Assembly (NCBI RefSeq): GCF_002803845.1
Contig: NZ_CP024985.1
Coordinates: forward strand, 3,782,001 to 3,846,000
Length of the DNA: 64,000 nt
Reading direction: 5' to 3'
Source: Streptomyces lavendulae subsp. lavendulae
GTDB taxonomy: Bacteria; Actinomycetota; Actinomycetes; Streptomycetales; Streptomycetaceae
Shown here: positions 34,320 to 43,022 of the stretch, piece after piece
How positions within the stretch are numbered: the first letter of the stretch is position 1
Layout of the letters: each line of letters opens with the position of its first letter
Program-made: the position numbers and the translations under genes
The notes under the pieces: model-generated
Database searches by the model: none
Told to the model about the DNA's origin: nothing
The model's input: the letters and a program-made list of their open reading frames with translations, nothing else

Positions 34320-36055
34320 CGGGTGCTCACCGTCCTCGTGTCCCGGCCCGAACGGAGCACGGTCCCCGGGACCGCCCCCGTCACCTCGTCGTCGCGGATG
34401 GTCTCCACACCGTTGACCCGTACCGAGACGATCCCGATGGCACGGGCGTCCAGGCGCGGGCTGTTCCCCGGCAGGTCGTGCACGAGCGTCGCCGGCCCGG
34501 CCTCGATCCGCTCCGGGTCGAAGAGCACCAGGTCCGCGTGGAAGCCCTCGGCGATCCGGCCGCGCCCGCGCAGCCCGAACAGCTGCGCCGGGTCGTCCGT
34601 CAGCATCTTCACGGCCCGTTCGAGGGGGACCAGCCTGCGGCCGCGCAGACAGTCCCCGAGGAACCGGGTCGTGTACGGGGCCCCGCACATCCGGTCCAGG
34701 TGCGCGCCGGCGTCGGAGCCGCCCAGCATGACGTCCTCGTGCCGCCAGGTCTCGGCGCGCAGCGCCCAGCTCGCCGGGTCGTTGTCGGTGGGCATCGGCC
34801 ACAGCACGGTGCGCAGCTCGTCGTTGGCGCAGATCTCCACCAGGCACTGGAAGGCGTCCTGGCCGCGCTCGGCGGCGATGTCGCGCACGACCCGGCCCGA
34901 GAGGCCCTCGTTCTCCTTGCTGTAGGTGTCCCCGATGACGTAGCGGCCGAAGTCGGCCAGGCGGCGGAAGACCCCGGCCTCCTTGCTGTCGGCGCGGCGG
35001 AGCATCACGGCGCGGACGTCCGGGTCGCGGAGCCGGTCGATCCGCTCGGGGACGGGGAGGGCGAGGACCTCGCCCCAGCCGGGGATGAGGTTGAGGGCGC
35101 AGAAGGTGCCGAGGGACATGTTCATCGGGGTGAGGATCGGCATCGTGAGCGCCACGATCCGGCCCCCGGCCGCGCGGGCGCGCTCGCTGGCGAGCAGCTG
35201 GCGCGGGACGCGTTCGGGGACGGCGGCGTCGATGGTGAGGACGTTCCAGTTCAGGGGCCGGCCCGCGGTGGCGCTCATCTGCACGAAGAGGTCGATCTCG
35301 GCGTCGGAGAACCGGTCGAGGCAGCCCGCGACGATGGCCTCCAGCTGGGTGCCCTCGTGCTCGGCGACGGCCGCGCAGAGGGCGAGCAGCTCGGCGGGCT
35401 CCGCGTGGCGGGAGGCGACGGGGGCGCCGGAGCCGTCGGTGTGCGTGGAGGACTGGGTGGTGGACAGCCCCCAGGCACCCGCGTCCATGGCCTCGTGGAG
35501 GAGGCCGACCATCTGCCGGAGCTGTTCGGGGGTGGGCCGGCCGCCGACCGCGGCCTCGCCCATGACGTGCCGGCGCAGGGCGCAGTGGCCGACCATGAAA
35601 CCGGCGTTGACGGCGATGCGGCCTTCGAGGGCGTCGAGGTACTCGCCGAAGGTGGACCAGGTCCAGTCGACGCCTTCCTCCAGGGCGGCGAGGGCCATCC
35701 CCTCGACCTTGCTCATCATGCGCCGCGTGTAGTCGGCGTCCTCGGGGCGGGCGGGGTTGAGGGGGGCCAGGGTGAAGCCGCAGTTGCCGCCCGCGACGGT
35801 GGTGACGCCGTGGTTCATGGAGGGGGTGGCGTACGGGTCCCAGAACAGCTGGGCGTCGTAGTGGGTGTGGGGGTCGATGAAGCCGGGGGTCAGGACGAGC
35901 CCGGTCGCGTCCTCGCTCGTACGGGCCGCCTCGGTGACGGTGCCGGGGGCGGCCACGGTGACGATGCGGCCGTCGCGGAGGCCGACGTCCGCGAGGCGCG
36001 GGGGCGTGCCGGTCCCGTCGACGACGGTCGCTCCGCGGATGAGGTGGTCGAGCAT
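34316..36055 (-). CDS. D-aminoacylase-like metal-dependent amidohydrolase
   Basis: This 579-residue amidohydrolase-superfamily protein has the N-terminal TPGFIDPHTHYDAQLFWDP, whose HTH is the first metal-binding pair and is followed by the D-aminoacylase-type YDAQ. GGNCGFTLAPL, VGHCALRRHVMG and MLGGSDAGAHLDRMCGAP provide further ligands, including the catalytic Asp in GSDAGAH. The family includes N-acyl-D-amino-acid deacylases, but in actinobacterial catabolic clusters many members are uncharacterised. It is followed by the aldehyde dehydrogenase (4-bp overlap) and preceded by a luciferase-like gene 166 bp upstream, on the same strand. Confidence 0.88.
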   Translation of the reverse strand: MLDHLIRGATVVDGTGTPPRLADVGLRDGRIVTVAAPGTVTEAARTSEDATGLVLTPGFIDPHTHYDAQLFWDPYATPSMNHGVTTVAGGNCGFTLAPLNPARPEDADYTRRMMSKVEGMALAALEEGVDWTWSTFGEYLDALEGRIAVNAGFMVGHCALRRHVMGEAAVGGRPTPEQLRQMVGLLHEAMDAGAWGLSTTQSSTHTDGSGAPVASRHAEPAELLALCAAVAEHEGTQLEAIVAGCLDRFSDAEIDLFVQMSATAGRPLNWNVLTIDAAVPERVPRQLLASERARAAGGRIVALTMPILTPMNMSLGTFCALNLIPGWGEVLALPVPERIDRLRDPDVRAVMLRRADSKEAGVFRRLADFGRYVIGDTYSKENEGLSGRVVRDIAAERGQDAFQCLVEICANDELRTVLWPMPTDNDPASWALRAETWRHEDVMLGGSDAGAHLDRMCGAPYTTRFLGDCLRGRRLVPLERAVKMLTDDPAQLFGLRGRGRIAEGFHADLVLFDPERIEAGPATLVHDLPGNSPRLDARAIGIVSVRVNGVETIRDDEVTGAVPGTVLRSGRDTRTVSTR

Positions 36056-36221
36056 GACGGTTCCCCTCCTGGGTGGTGGTGGTCCGCGTCGGGCCGGAGC
36101 GGGCGGCGGGCCGCCGCCGGCCGCTCCGGCCCTCGGCGATGCCCTGCCGGGACGGCGGTCCGGGAAGACGCCGCCCCGGCGGGGGTCTGTCGGGGCCCGG
36201 GGGCGGCCGGGCCCCGGAGGG

Positions 36222-37352
36222 TCACGCCGACTGGCGGAAGCGGGTCGTGCGGTGGACCGGGTCCGTGTCGATGTGGGGGATGACGTGTTCGCCGATCAGC
36301 TTGATCGTGGTCAGCGTGTCCTCCTTCGACACCCCCGTCGGCAGGCCGAAGGACAGCTGGTCCGCGCCCGCCTGCTCCCAGCGCTTGCACTGGGCCCGCA
36401 CCTCCGACGGGTCGCCGCAGATGAGGAGTTCCTCCGCGATGAGGAGCTCGATGATCTCCGCGTTGTACTCGGGGAGGGTCTCCGGCCACTGCGGGATCGC
36501 CTCGGGGCGCGGGAAGGTGTCGTGGTAGCGGAAGACCAGCGACTGGAAGCGGTTCATGTTCGCGTTGACCGCGATCTCCACGGCCTTCTCGTGGGTCTCG
36601 GCACAGATCGCCGTCGAGGTGACCATGACGTTGTCGTTGACGAAGGCGCCGATGGCCTTCGCCTCCCGGATCGCCGTCTTGTACTGGTCGAGGACCCACT
36701 CCATGTCCGAGACCTTCTGGACGCTGAAGCCGAGGACGCCGAGGCCCTTCTTCGCCGCCATCGCGTACGAGGAGGGGGAGCCGGCCGCGTACCACATGGC
36801 CGGGTGGGCCTTGCCGTACGGCTTGGGGAAGACCTTGCGCGGCGGCAGCGACCAGTGCTTGCCCTGGAACCCCTCGTACTCCTCCTGGAGGAACATCTTG
36901 GGGAACTCCGCGATGGTCTCCTCCCAGATCTCCTTGGTGTGGTTCATGTCCGTGATGCCGGGCATGAAGCCGAGGATCTCGTGGCTGCCGGCGCCGCGTC
37001 CGGTGCCGAACTCGAAGCGGCCCTTGGAGAGGTGGTCGAGCATGGTGACCTTCTCGGCCACCTTCACCGGGTGGTTGACCGGGGCGAGGGGGTTGAAGAT
37101 GCCCGAGCCGAGGTGGATCCGCTCGGTCGCGGCGGCGAGGTAGCCGAGGAAGACCTCGTTCGCCGAGAGGTGCGAGTACTCCTCCAGGAAGTGGTGCTCG
37201 GAGGCCCAGGCGTACTTGAAGCCGGACTGGTCGGCCTGGATGACGTACTCGGTCTCCTCCAGCAGCGCCTTGTGCTCCGCCTCGGGATCGACCTTGGACC
37301 GCGCCTGGGGCACGTATCCCTGCACGAAGAGCCCGAATTCCAAGGGGGTCAC
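36222..37352 (-). CDS. LLM class flavin-dependent oxidoreductase (LuxA-like)
   Basis: This 376-residue luciferase-like monooxygenase starts LEFGLFVQGYVPQ. It has the barrel blocks YAWASEHHFLEEYSHLSANEVFLGYLAAATERIHLGSGIF, HPVKVAEKVTMLDHLSKGRFEFGTGRGAGSHE and, late, GDPSEVRAQCKRWEQAGADQLSFGLPTG. The EHHF motif is typical of FMN-dependent bacterial-luciferase relatives. It is the first gene of a probable operon with the amidohydrolase and aldehyde dehydrogenase. GTG 37352 has AAGGAC upstream, and a CTGACnnnnnGTCAG palindrome lies 13 bp before it. Confidence 0.88.
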   Translation of the reverse strand: MTPLEFGLFVQGYVPQARSKVDPEAEHKALLEETEYVIQADQSGFKYAWASEHHFLEEYSHLSANEVFLGYLAAATERIHLGSGIFNPLAPVNHPVKVAEKVTMLDHLSKGRFEFGTGRGAGSHEILGFMPGITDMNHTKEIWEETIAEFPKMFLQEEYEGFQGKHWSLPPRKVFPKPYGKAHPAMWYAAGSPSSYAMAAKKGLGVLGFSVQKVSDMEWVLDQYKTAIREAKAIGAFVNDNVMVTSTAICAETHEKAVEIAVNANMNRFQSLVFRYHDTFPRPEAIPQWPETLPEYNAEIIELLIAEELLICGDPSEVRAQCKRWEQAGADQLSFGLPTGVSKEDTLTTIKLIGEHVIPHIDTDPVHRTTRFRQSA

Positions 37353-37365
37353 CGTCCTTAGGTTT

Positions 37366-37380
37366 CTGACATGTCGTCAG
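37366..37380. promoter_or_regulatory. Palindromic operator site 1
   Basis: CTGACATGTCGTCAG lies immediately upstream of the RBS of the 37352-36222 luciferase-like gene. It shares the CTGAC-5-GTCAG architecture of four other sites in the window. A repressor bound here would overlap the transcription start. Confidence 0.6.
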
Positions 37381-37394
37381 ATTTGATGGGTCCG

Positions 37395-37423
37395 ACTGTT
37401 CCACCGCGGGCCGGGACCGTCAA
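37395..37423 (-). promoter_or_regulatory. Putative promoter of the luciferase-like/amidohydrolase/ALDH operon
   Basis: On the minus strand TTGACG (37418-37423) and AACAGT (37395-37400) are 17 bp apart. They lie between palindromic sites 2 and 1, so the promoter would be bracketed by two operators. Confidence 0.4.
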
Positions 37424-37432
37424 TACCCGTAC

Positions 37433-37447
37433 CTGACGGTCCATCAG
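37433..37447. promoter_or_regulatory. Palindromic operator site 2
   Basis: CTGACGGTCCATCAG is one mismatch away from a perfect palindrome of the CTGACGGnCCGTCAG type. It lies 7 bp beyond the SDR stop codon and upstream of the putative promoter for the next operon. Confidence 0.6.
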
Positions 37448-37453
37448 AAACTG

Positions 37454-38239
37454 TCAGAGGATGCTCACCCCGGCCATCCAGCCCCCGTCGACGACGAACG
37501 GCTGGCCGGTGATGTACGAGGAGTCGTCGCCGGTCAGGAAGAGGGCCAGGCGCGCGATCTCCTCCGGCCGCCCGACCCGCCCCAGCGGGACCACCCGCTT
37601 GTACAGCTCCGCCATCGCGTCCCGGGCCTCGTCCGTGATCCCCGCCGGGTCCAGGAGCCCGGGGTTGGCCATCGGGGTGTCCACCGCCCCCGGGCACATG
37701 GCGTTGACCCGGATGTTCCTCGCGGCCAGCTCCAGCGCGGCGACCCGGGTCAGGCCCAGGATCGCCGCCTTGGTCGCCGCGTACGCGCCCACGTACGCCA
37801 TGCCCGTCAGCCCCGTGTAGGAGGAGGTGTTGACGATGGTCCCGCCGCCCGCCGCCCCGATCTCGGGGGCGAGCGTCTTGATCCCGAGGAAGGCGCCGAC
37901 CTGGTTGACCTCGATCACCTGGCGGAACTCCTCCAGCGGGGTCGCGGTCAGCTCGTTGAAGCGCAGGATCCCCGCGTTGTTCACCAGGCCGCTGACCGGG
38001 CCGAAGGCCTCCTTCGCGACGGCCACCGCGGCCGCCCAGTCCTCCTCCCGGCTCACGTCCAGCCGTACGTACCGCGCGCGGTCCCCGCCGATGTCCTCGG
38101 CGACGGCGGCGCCCTGCTCGTCCAGTACGTCGCCCAGCACCACCCGCGCGCCCTCGGCGGCGAAGAGGCGGGCCTCCTGCTCGCCCTGGCCGCGCGCCGC
38201 ACCGGTGATCAGGACTACGCGCCCGTCCAGCTTGCCCAT
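37454..38239 (-). CDS. Short-chain dehydrogenase/reductase
   Basis: This 261-residue classical SDR has the NAD-binding TGAARGQGEQEA motif at residues about 12-23, VNNAGILRF, the catalytic Ser in IVNTSSYTGL, YAATK (Tyr/Lys) and ITGQPFVVDGGW at the end. It resembles the 3-alpha/20-beta hydroxysteroid dehydrogenase-like SDRs that often occur in actinobacterial lipid or steroid catabolic clusters. It lies 14 bp after the luciferase-like gene 38254-39201 and is co-transcribed with it. Confidence 0.9.
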   Translation of the reverse strand: MGKLDGRVVLITGAARGQGEQEARLFAAEGARVVLGDVLDEQGAAVAEDIGGDRARYVRLDVSREEDWAAAVAVAKEAFGPVSGLVNNAGILRFNELTATPLEEFRQVIEVNQVGAFLGIKTLAPEIGAAGGGTIVNTSSYTGLTGMAYVGAYAATKAAILGLTRVAALELAARNIRVNAMCPGAVDTPMANPGLLDPAGITDEARDAMAELYKRVVPLGRVGRPEEIARLALFLTGDDSSYITGQPFVVDGGWMAGVSIL

Positions 38240-38253
38240 GGCCACTACACCCT

Positions 38254-39201
38254 TCAGTCGTTGAGGAGGGGGGCCACCTCGGCCCCGAAAGCGGTGATCT
38301 GGTCGGTCAGTTCGGCGCGGTCGCGGCTGCGGAAGCGGACCTGGATCTGGTCCACGCCCAGCGCCCGGTACTCCCGCAGCGACTCCGCGAGCGCTTCCGC
38401 CTTGCCGGTCAGGGCCCGGCGGCCGGTGTCCCACGCGGGCTCGCCGACGTAGAGGGCCTCGGTGATCGCGCCGAACTCGACGGGGCCGGGAACCCCGGCC
38501 GCCGCGCGCAGCTCCTTGATCCGGGCGATCTGCGCCGGGAGCTTCCCGCGGGGGTCGCCCTGCGGGAGCCAGCCGTCGCCGCGCTCGGCGGCCCGGCGGA
38601 CGGCGGCGGGCGAGGACCCGCCGACCCAGACGGGGATCCGCTCCTGGGCGGGCCGCGGGAGCTGGCCGAGGTCCCGGAAGGAGAACCGTTCCCCCTCGAA
38701 CTCGGGGAACTCCTCGGGGCCGAGGGCCGCGCGCAGGGCGTCGAGGGTCTCGTCGAGCAGGGCGCCCCGGCGGGGGAAGTCCGCGCCGACGGCCTCGAAC
38801 TCCTCCTGGACGTGCCCGGCGCCCACCCCGAGGATCAGGCGGCCGCCGCTGAGGTGGTCGAGGGTCGCGTACTGCTTGGCGGTGACGAGCGGGTGGCGCA
38901 GCCCGACGACCGCGACGTGGCTCAGCAGCCGGACGCGCTCGGTGATCCCGGCCAGGAAGGCCAGGGTGGCGACCGGGTCGTACCAGATGGTGCTCATGGG
39001 GCCGGCGAGGCGGCGCGGGATCGCCACGTGGTCGCAGGTGGCGAGGTACCCGAAGCCCGCCCGGTCGGCGGCGCGGGCCACCTCGGCGAGGTCGGCGGCG
39101 CCGGCCGAGGCCTCCCAGGGTTCCGCGTAGAGGGTGCTCTGCGACTGGACGGGGAGCTGCATCCCGTACGCCAGCCGGCCTTCCGGAAACACGCGTGCCA
39201 T
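38254..39201 (-). CDS. LLM class F420-dependent oxidoreductase
   Basis: This 315-residue luciferase-like protein contains LAYGMQLPVQSQS, FGYLATCDHVAIPRRL, HPLVTAKQYATLDHLSGGRLILGVGAGHVQEEFEA and IPVWVGGSSPAAVRRAAERGDGWLPQG. The GVGAGHVQEEFEA block is characteristic of the F420-dependent subgroup. It is the first gene of a two-gene unit with the SDR. The perfect palindrome CTGACGGACCGTCAG lies 77 bp upstream of its ATG. Confidence 0.88.
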   Translation of the reverse strand: MARVFPEGRLAYGMQLPVQSQSTLYAEPWEASAGAADLAEVARAADRAGFGYLATCDHVAIPRRLAGPMSTIWYDPVATLAFLAGITERVRLLSHVAVVGLRHPLVTAKQYATLDHLSGGRLILGVGAGHVQEEFEAVGADFPRRGALLDETLDALRAALGPEEFPEFEGERFSFRDLGQLPRPAQERIPVWVGGSSPAAVRRAAERGDGWLPQGDPRGKLPAQIARIKELRAAAGVPGPVEFGAITEALYVGEPAWDTGRRALTGKAEALAESLREYRALGVDQIQVRFRSRDRAELTDQITAFGAEVAPLLND

Positions 39202-39277
39202 GGCGGGCCCGCCTCGCCTTCGTCTGCCGGGTGCGTCGTGCGCCGGCGCGGCGCGCCGGTGCCGGCCATCGTCGTAG

Positions 39278-39292
39278 CTGACGGACCGTCAG
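39278..39292. promoter_or_regulatory. Palindromic operator site 3 (perfect)
   Basis: CTGACGGACCGTCAG has 7-bp perfectly complementary arms around one central base. It is in the intergenic region between the luciferase-like/SDR unit (minus) and the 7-TM protein gene (plus), and could control either or both. Confidence 0.7.
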
Positions 39293-39424
39293 GCAAGAGG
39301 CGGGGGCGATCCGCACGGTCCGGCCGCACGGTCCGGCCGCACGCGCCGACCGCCGGCGCCGACCGCCGGCGCCCCGCCGCACGCGCCGTTCCGCGCGCGG
39401 CCTCCAGCGCCTAGGGTGCGGCGC

Positions 39425-40042
39425 GTGGAACTGATGCTCACCCTCGTCAGCGGACTCGCCTGGACCGTCGTGTACGTGGAGGCGATCCGCGTCGGGCTGC
39501 GGGACCGGACGTACGCGATGCCCGTCGCCGCGCTCGCGCTCAACCTCGCCTGGGAGACCACCTACGCCGTGGACGAGTTCCGCACCGGCGTCTCCGCGCA
39601 GGGCGTGGTCAACGTGGTGTGGGCGCTCGCCGACCTCGTGATCGTGTACACCTACCTGCGCTTCGGGCGCGCCGAACTGCCCGGCTTCGTGACCCGGCCG
39701 CTGTTCGCCGCCTGGAACGTGCTCCTGTTCGCCACCGCGTTCGCCGTGCAGTGGCTCTTCCTGGCCCAGTTCGGGACGCACGACGCCACCCGCTACTCGG
39801 CGTTCCTCCAGAACCTGCTGATGTCCGGGCTGTTCATCGCCTTCTTCGTCGCCCGGCGCGGTCCGCGCGGGCAGTCCCTGCTCATCGCCGTCGCCAAATG
39901 GCTCGGCACGCTCGCCCCGACCGTGCTGTTCGGGGTGCTGGAGGGGTCCGGCTTCGTCCTGGGACTGGGCGTGCTGTGCAGCGTGTTCGACGTCGTCTAC
40001 ATCGGCCTGCTGCTCAGAAGCCGGCCGGCCCCATCGCGATGA
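39425..40042 (+). CDS. Seven-helix membrane protein, transmembrane terpene-cyclase-like (Pyr4/PaxB/DmtA1 type)
   Basis: This 205-residue protein is made almost entirely of seven membrane helices. Helix 2 contains ALALNLAWETTY (Glu44 after Trp43) and helix 7 contains CSVFDVVYIGLL (Asp189). The small seven-helix fold, the NxxWE motif in helix 2 and the FDxxY-type acidic residue in helix 7 match what is known of fungal Pyr4-type membrane terpene cyclases and bacterial relatives such as DmtA1, where the two acidic residues are catalytic. Whether this housekeeping-region homologue cyclises a terpenoid is unknown. GTG 39425 has AGGG 8 bp upstream; ATG 39434 is an alternative. Its 3' end overlaps the convergent gene by 29 bp. 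Confidence 0.7.
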   Translation: MELMLTLVSGLAWTVVYVEAIRVGLRDRTYAMPVAALALNLAWETTYAVDEFRTGVSAQGVVNVVWALADLVIVYTYLRFGRAELPGFVTRPLFAAWNVLLFATAFAVQWLFLAQFGTHDATRYSAFLQNLLMSGLFIAFFVARRGPRGQSLLIAVAKWLGTLAPTVLFGVLEGSGFVLGLGVLCSVFDVVYIGLLLRSRPAPSR

Positions 40043-40847
40043 CCGGGTGCGCCGCCGGGTCCAGGGTCTCCAGAAGCTTGCGCATCGCCTCCTTCGGCAG
40101 GCCGACGCAGCCCTGCGAGGGGCCGTCGTGGTCCACGTGGAGCCAGATGTTGCCGCCCTTGCGCTCGCCGTCCGGCTTGGCCGGGTCCAGCGGGGACACG
40201 CCCTGGCGGCGGTTGTAGTCGATCGCCACGACGTAGTCGAAGGAGCCCGCCAGGGACTCCCCGTTGACCCCGCGGCCGGAGGCCACGAAGGCCGCGTCCC
40301 GGTCGTACGGGAGCTTCGTACCGGGCGGCGCGGGCAGCCGCCCGCCCGCGTCGCTGAGGGAGAACACCCCCTGCGGGGAGGTCAGGTCCCCGTACTCGCG
40401 CTCGGTGGACCAGCCCTTGGCGCCGTTGCGGGCGGGCCAGTGCCCGGCCGCCGTCCAGTCGGCGCCCGCCGCGGCCCGCGTGTAGAAGGTGACGTCCGAC
40501 TCCGAGGAGTCCTTCGCCCGGCCGGTGACCAGCACCAGCTGCCGGCTCTCGGCGGGGATCCGGGCGCGGGCCGCGTCGCTGAGCGAGGCCGGCAGCCCGT
40601 GGCGGGCGTCGGGGCGGTGCGCGTCGCGCGCGGCCCGGTCGGGGGTCTGCGGGCGGGAGTCCGAACGGGCCGGCGGCGGCACGGGCGCCCCCGGCTGCTC
40701 GTGGAGGGCCTGCACCCAGCCGGCACCGAAGGCCAGCAGACCGAAGGCGGCGACGGCGGTCAGCGCCCGCGGCCTGCGGGCGGCCGAACGGGAGCGCGTC
40801 CGGGTACGGCCGCGGGAACTGGAGCGGGCTCGGGCGTGCTTGCTCAT
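40014..40847 (-). CDS. Membrane-anchored L,D-transpeptidase-fold (YkuD-like) protein
   Basis: This 277-residue protein has a very basic N-terminus (RTRTRSRSAARRPR), one anchor helix (about 29-46) and a Pro-rich spacer. The catalytic-domain signature is at 237-250: HVDHDGPSQGCVGL, with H237, H240 and nucleophile C247, matching the HxxHG...SxGC motif of YkuD-type L,D-transpeptidases. It may modify peptidoglycan cross-links outside the membrane. It converges on and slightly overlaps the 7-TM gene. Confidence 0.82.
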   Translation of the reverse strand: MSKHARARSSSRGRTRTRSRSAARRPRALTAVAAFGLLAFGAGWVQALHEQPGAPVPPPARSDSRPQTPDRAARDAHRPDARHGLPASLSDAARARIPAESRQLVLVTGRAKDSSESDVTFYTRAAAGADWTAAGHWPARNGAKGWSTEREYGDLTSPQGVFSLSDAGGRLPAPPGTKLPYDRDAAFVASGRGVNGESLAGSFDYVVAIDYNRRQGVSPLDPAKPDGERKGGNIWLHVDHDGPSQGCVGLPKEAMRKLLETLDPAAHPVIAMGPAGF

Positions 40848-40912
40848 TGACCCGACCGTACAGGAGGCGATCTTCGTTCCCGCCGAACGGGCGCCGCGCG
40901 GGCGCCGCGCGG

Positions 40913-42238
40913 CTACCCCGGGCGGGCCACGGACCCCGCGCCGGACCCGGCCGCGCGCCCCGCCGCGGACCCGGCCGCGCGCCCCGCCGCGCGCCGCGCC
41001 GCGGACCCCGCCGTGCGCCCCGCCGTCGGCTCCGCCGGGAAGCGGACGCGGACCGTCAGGCCGCCGTCCGGTGCCGGGTTGGCCTCGGCCAGCAGCCGCG
41101 CCCCGTGCGCCCGCGCGATCGAGGCGACGATCGACAGGCCCAGCCCCGCCCCCTCCCCCGCGGTGTGGCGGCGCTCGGCGCGGCGGCGGAACGGCTCCAG
41201 CAGCCGCGGCACCTCCCCCGGACCGATCACCGGCCCGGTGTTCGACACCGTCAGCACCCCCGACGGGGAGGTCCGCACGCGCAGCCGGCCGCCCGGCCGG
41301 TTGTGCCGCACCGCGTTGGCCAGCAGGTTGCGCACCAGGTGGCCGAGCAGGGTCCCGTCGCCGCTCACCGTCAGCGGCGCCAGTTCCCGTACGACGGCCA
41401 CTCCGGCGTCCGCCGCACCGTCCGCGACCGCCGCCGACTCGGCCCGCACCAGTGCCGCCAGGTCCACCGGCCGCGCCGACTCCAGGCCCTCCTCGGAGAC
41501 GGCCAGCAGCAGCAGCGACTCCACCAGGTGCTCGCTGGAGTCGGCCACCGCGATGAGCCGCTCCCGGATCCGGGCCACCTTCGCCGGGTCCGGCTCCCCG
41601 GCCAGCCCGATCTCGGCGGCGGCCCGCTGGACGGCCAGCGGGGTGCGCAGCTCGTGGGCGGCGTTGGCCGCGAAGCGGCGCTGCGCTCCCACGAGGTCCT
41701 CCATCCGGTCGAGCATCCCGTCGAAGGTGTCGGCGAGCCGCTTGAGCTCACCGGGCGGGGCCTGGAGGGCGATCCGTTCGTGCAGGTTCGCCCCGGACAG
41801 GCGGCGGGCCGTCTCGGTGATCACCCCGACGGGGCGCAGCACGCGGCCGGCCATCCACCAGGCGAGCCAGGCCGACAGGACGGCGAAGAGGGCGAGGGCC
41901 ACGAGCGAGACGAGGGTCAGCTCGTGCAGGGCCGCCCCGGAGGCGGCGGTGGTCAGGTTGCGGGTGACGCGCCACTGCTCGACCTGCTCGGCGGTGGGGG
42001 CGGTGCCCGGCGGGAGCCTGTGGGCGGGCTCGAAGACCTTCTCCCCGGCGGCGGGATCGCGGCCCTCGGCCGGGACGCCGCCGGGCAGGACGGTGGTGAC
42101 GGCCCCGTTGACGCGGGAGTACAGGCCCCGGCGCAGGAGCAGGTTGACCAGTGCGACGAGGCCGCCGCCCGCGAGGAGCAGCAGGGAGCCGTAGAGCGCG
42201 GTGAGACGGGCGCGCTCGGAGTGGAGCACCGCTCTCAT
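40913..42238 (-). CDS. Two-component sensor histidine kinase
   Basis: This 441-residue membrane kinase has two helices (about 13-35 and 106-130) enclosing a roughly 70-residue extracellular sensor. A HAMP linker follows, then the dimerisation/phosphoacceptor block with H195 in AAHELRTPLAVQRAA, an N-box (LLANAVRHN) and G-boxes (NTGPVIGPGEVPRLLEPF, GAGLGLSIVASIA). The C-terminus ends in Ala/Arg/Gly repeats. The ATG overlaps the response-regulator stop (ATGA). The divergent MacAB-like operon next door is the likely target. Confidence 0.93.
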   Translation of the reverse strand: MRAVLHSERARLTALYGSLLLLAGGGLVALVNLLLRRGLYSRVNGAVTTVLPGGVPAEGRDPAAGEKVFEPAHRLPPGTAPTAEQVEQWRVTRNLTTAASGAALHELTLVSLVALALFAVLSAWLAWWMAGRVLRPVGVITETARRLSGANLHERIALQAPPGELKRLADTFDGMLDRMEDLVGAQRRFAANAAHELRTPLAVQRAAAEIGLAGEPDPAKVARIRERLIAVADSSEHLVESLLLLAVSEEGLESARPVDLAALVRAESAAVADGAADAGVAVVRELAPLTVSGDGTLLGHLVRNLLANAVRHNRPGGRLRVRTSPSGVLTVSNTGPVIGPGEVPRLLEPFRRRAERRHTAGEGAGLGLSIVASIARAHGARLLAEANPAPDGGLTVRVRFPAEPTAGRTAGSAARRAAGRAAGSAAGRAAGSGAGSVARPG

Positions 42239-42933
42239 CGCGGACCGGTGCTTCCTGCGCGGGGCGGTGCTTCCCCCGCGGCGATCCGGTAGCCCGCTCC
42301 CGGCACCGTCTCGATCAGCGGCGGCTCGCCGAGCTTGGCGCGCAGCTTGCTGAGGGTGACCCGGACGGCGTTGGTGCTGTAGGCGGTGTCCTGCTCCCAC
42401 ACCTGCTCGATCAGGTCGTCGCTGCTCAGTACCGCCCCCTCCGCCCGCAGCAGCGCCTCCAGCACGGCGAACTCCTTGCGCGAGAGCGCGAGGCGGTGTC
42501 CGTCGCGGGCGGCGGAGCGCCGCGCGGTGTCCAGGGCGAGCCCGGCGCGTTCCAGCACCGGCGGCAGGGCCGGACGGGTGCGCCGGCCCAGGGCCAGGAC
42601 GCGGGCGAGGAGCTCGTCGTAGGCGAAGGGCTTGGTGAGGTAGTCGTCGGCGCCCAGGCCGAGGCCCTCCACCCGGTCCCGTACGGTCCCGGAGGCGGTC
42701 AGCATCAGCACCCGGGTCAGCAGCCGCTCGCGCACCACCTGGCGGCAGACCTCGTCTCCGTGGAGTCCGGGCAGGTCCCGGTCGAGGACGAGGACGTCGT
42801 ACTCGCCCAGGCGCAGGCGGCGCAGCGCCTCCAGGCCGTCGCCCGCCTCGTCGACGGCCAGCGCGTCGCGGCGCAGCCCCTCGGCGATCATCTCCCGGAG
42901 GAACTCCTCGTCCTCCACCACCAGTACTCGCAT
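42235..42933 (-). CDS. OmpR/PhoB-family response regulator
   Basis: This 232-residue regulator has a receiver domain with the acidic pocket VVEDEE, phospho-acceptor D51 (LVLDRDLPG), T79 and K101 (LTKPF). A C-terminal winged helix follows (LALSRKEFAVLEALLRAEGAVLSSDDLIEQVWEQ, ending VPGAGYRI). It is co-transcribed with the kinase. The 89-bp divergent promoter region shared with the lipoprotein/export operon (42934-43022) is the natural place for its binding. Confidence 0.94.
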   Translation of the reverse strand: MRVLVVEDEEFLREMIAEGLRRDALAVDEAGDGLEALRRLRLGEYDVLVLDRDLPGLHGDEVCRQVVRERLLTRVLMLTASGTVRDRVEGLGLGADDYLTKPFAYDELLARVLALGRRTRPALPPVLERAGLALDTARRSAARDGHRLALSRKEFAVLEALLRAEGAVLSSDDLIEQVWEQDTAYSTNAVRVTLSKLRAKLGEPPLIETVPGAGYRIAAGEAPPRAGSTGPR

Positions 42934-43022
42934 CCTCCCTCTCTACAGGAGGAGGACATTTCGGCGTTGTAAGCGATCCGCGAGAGGGAAGCGAAACCGC
43001 CTCCTCCCGCACGCTCGGGCCC

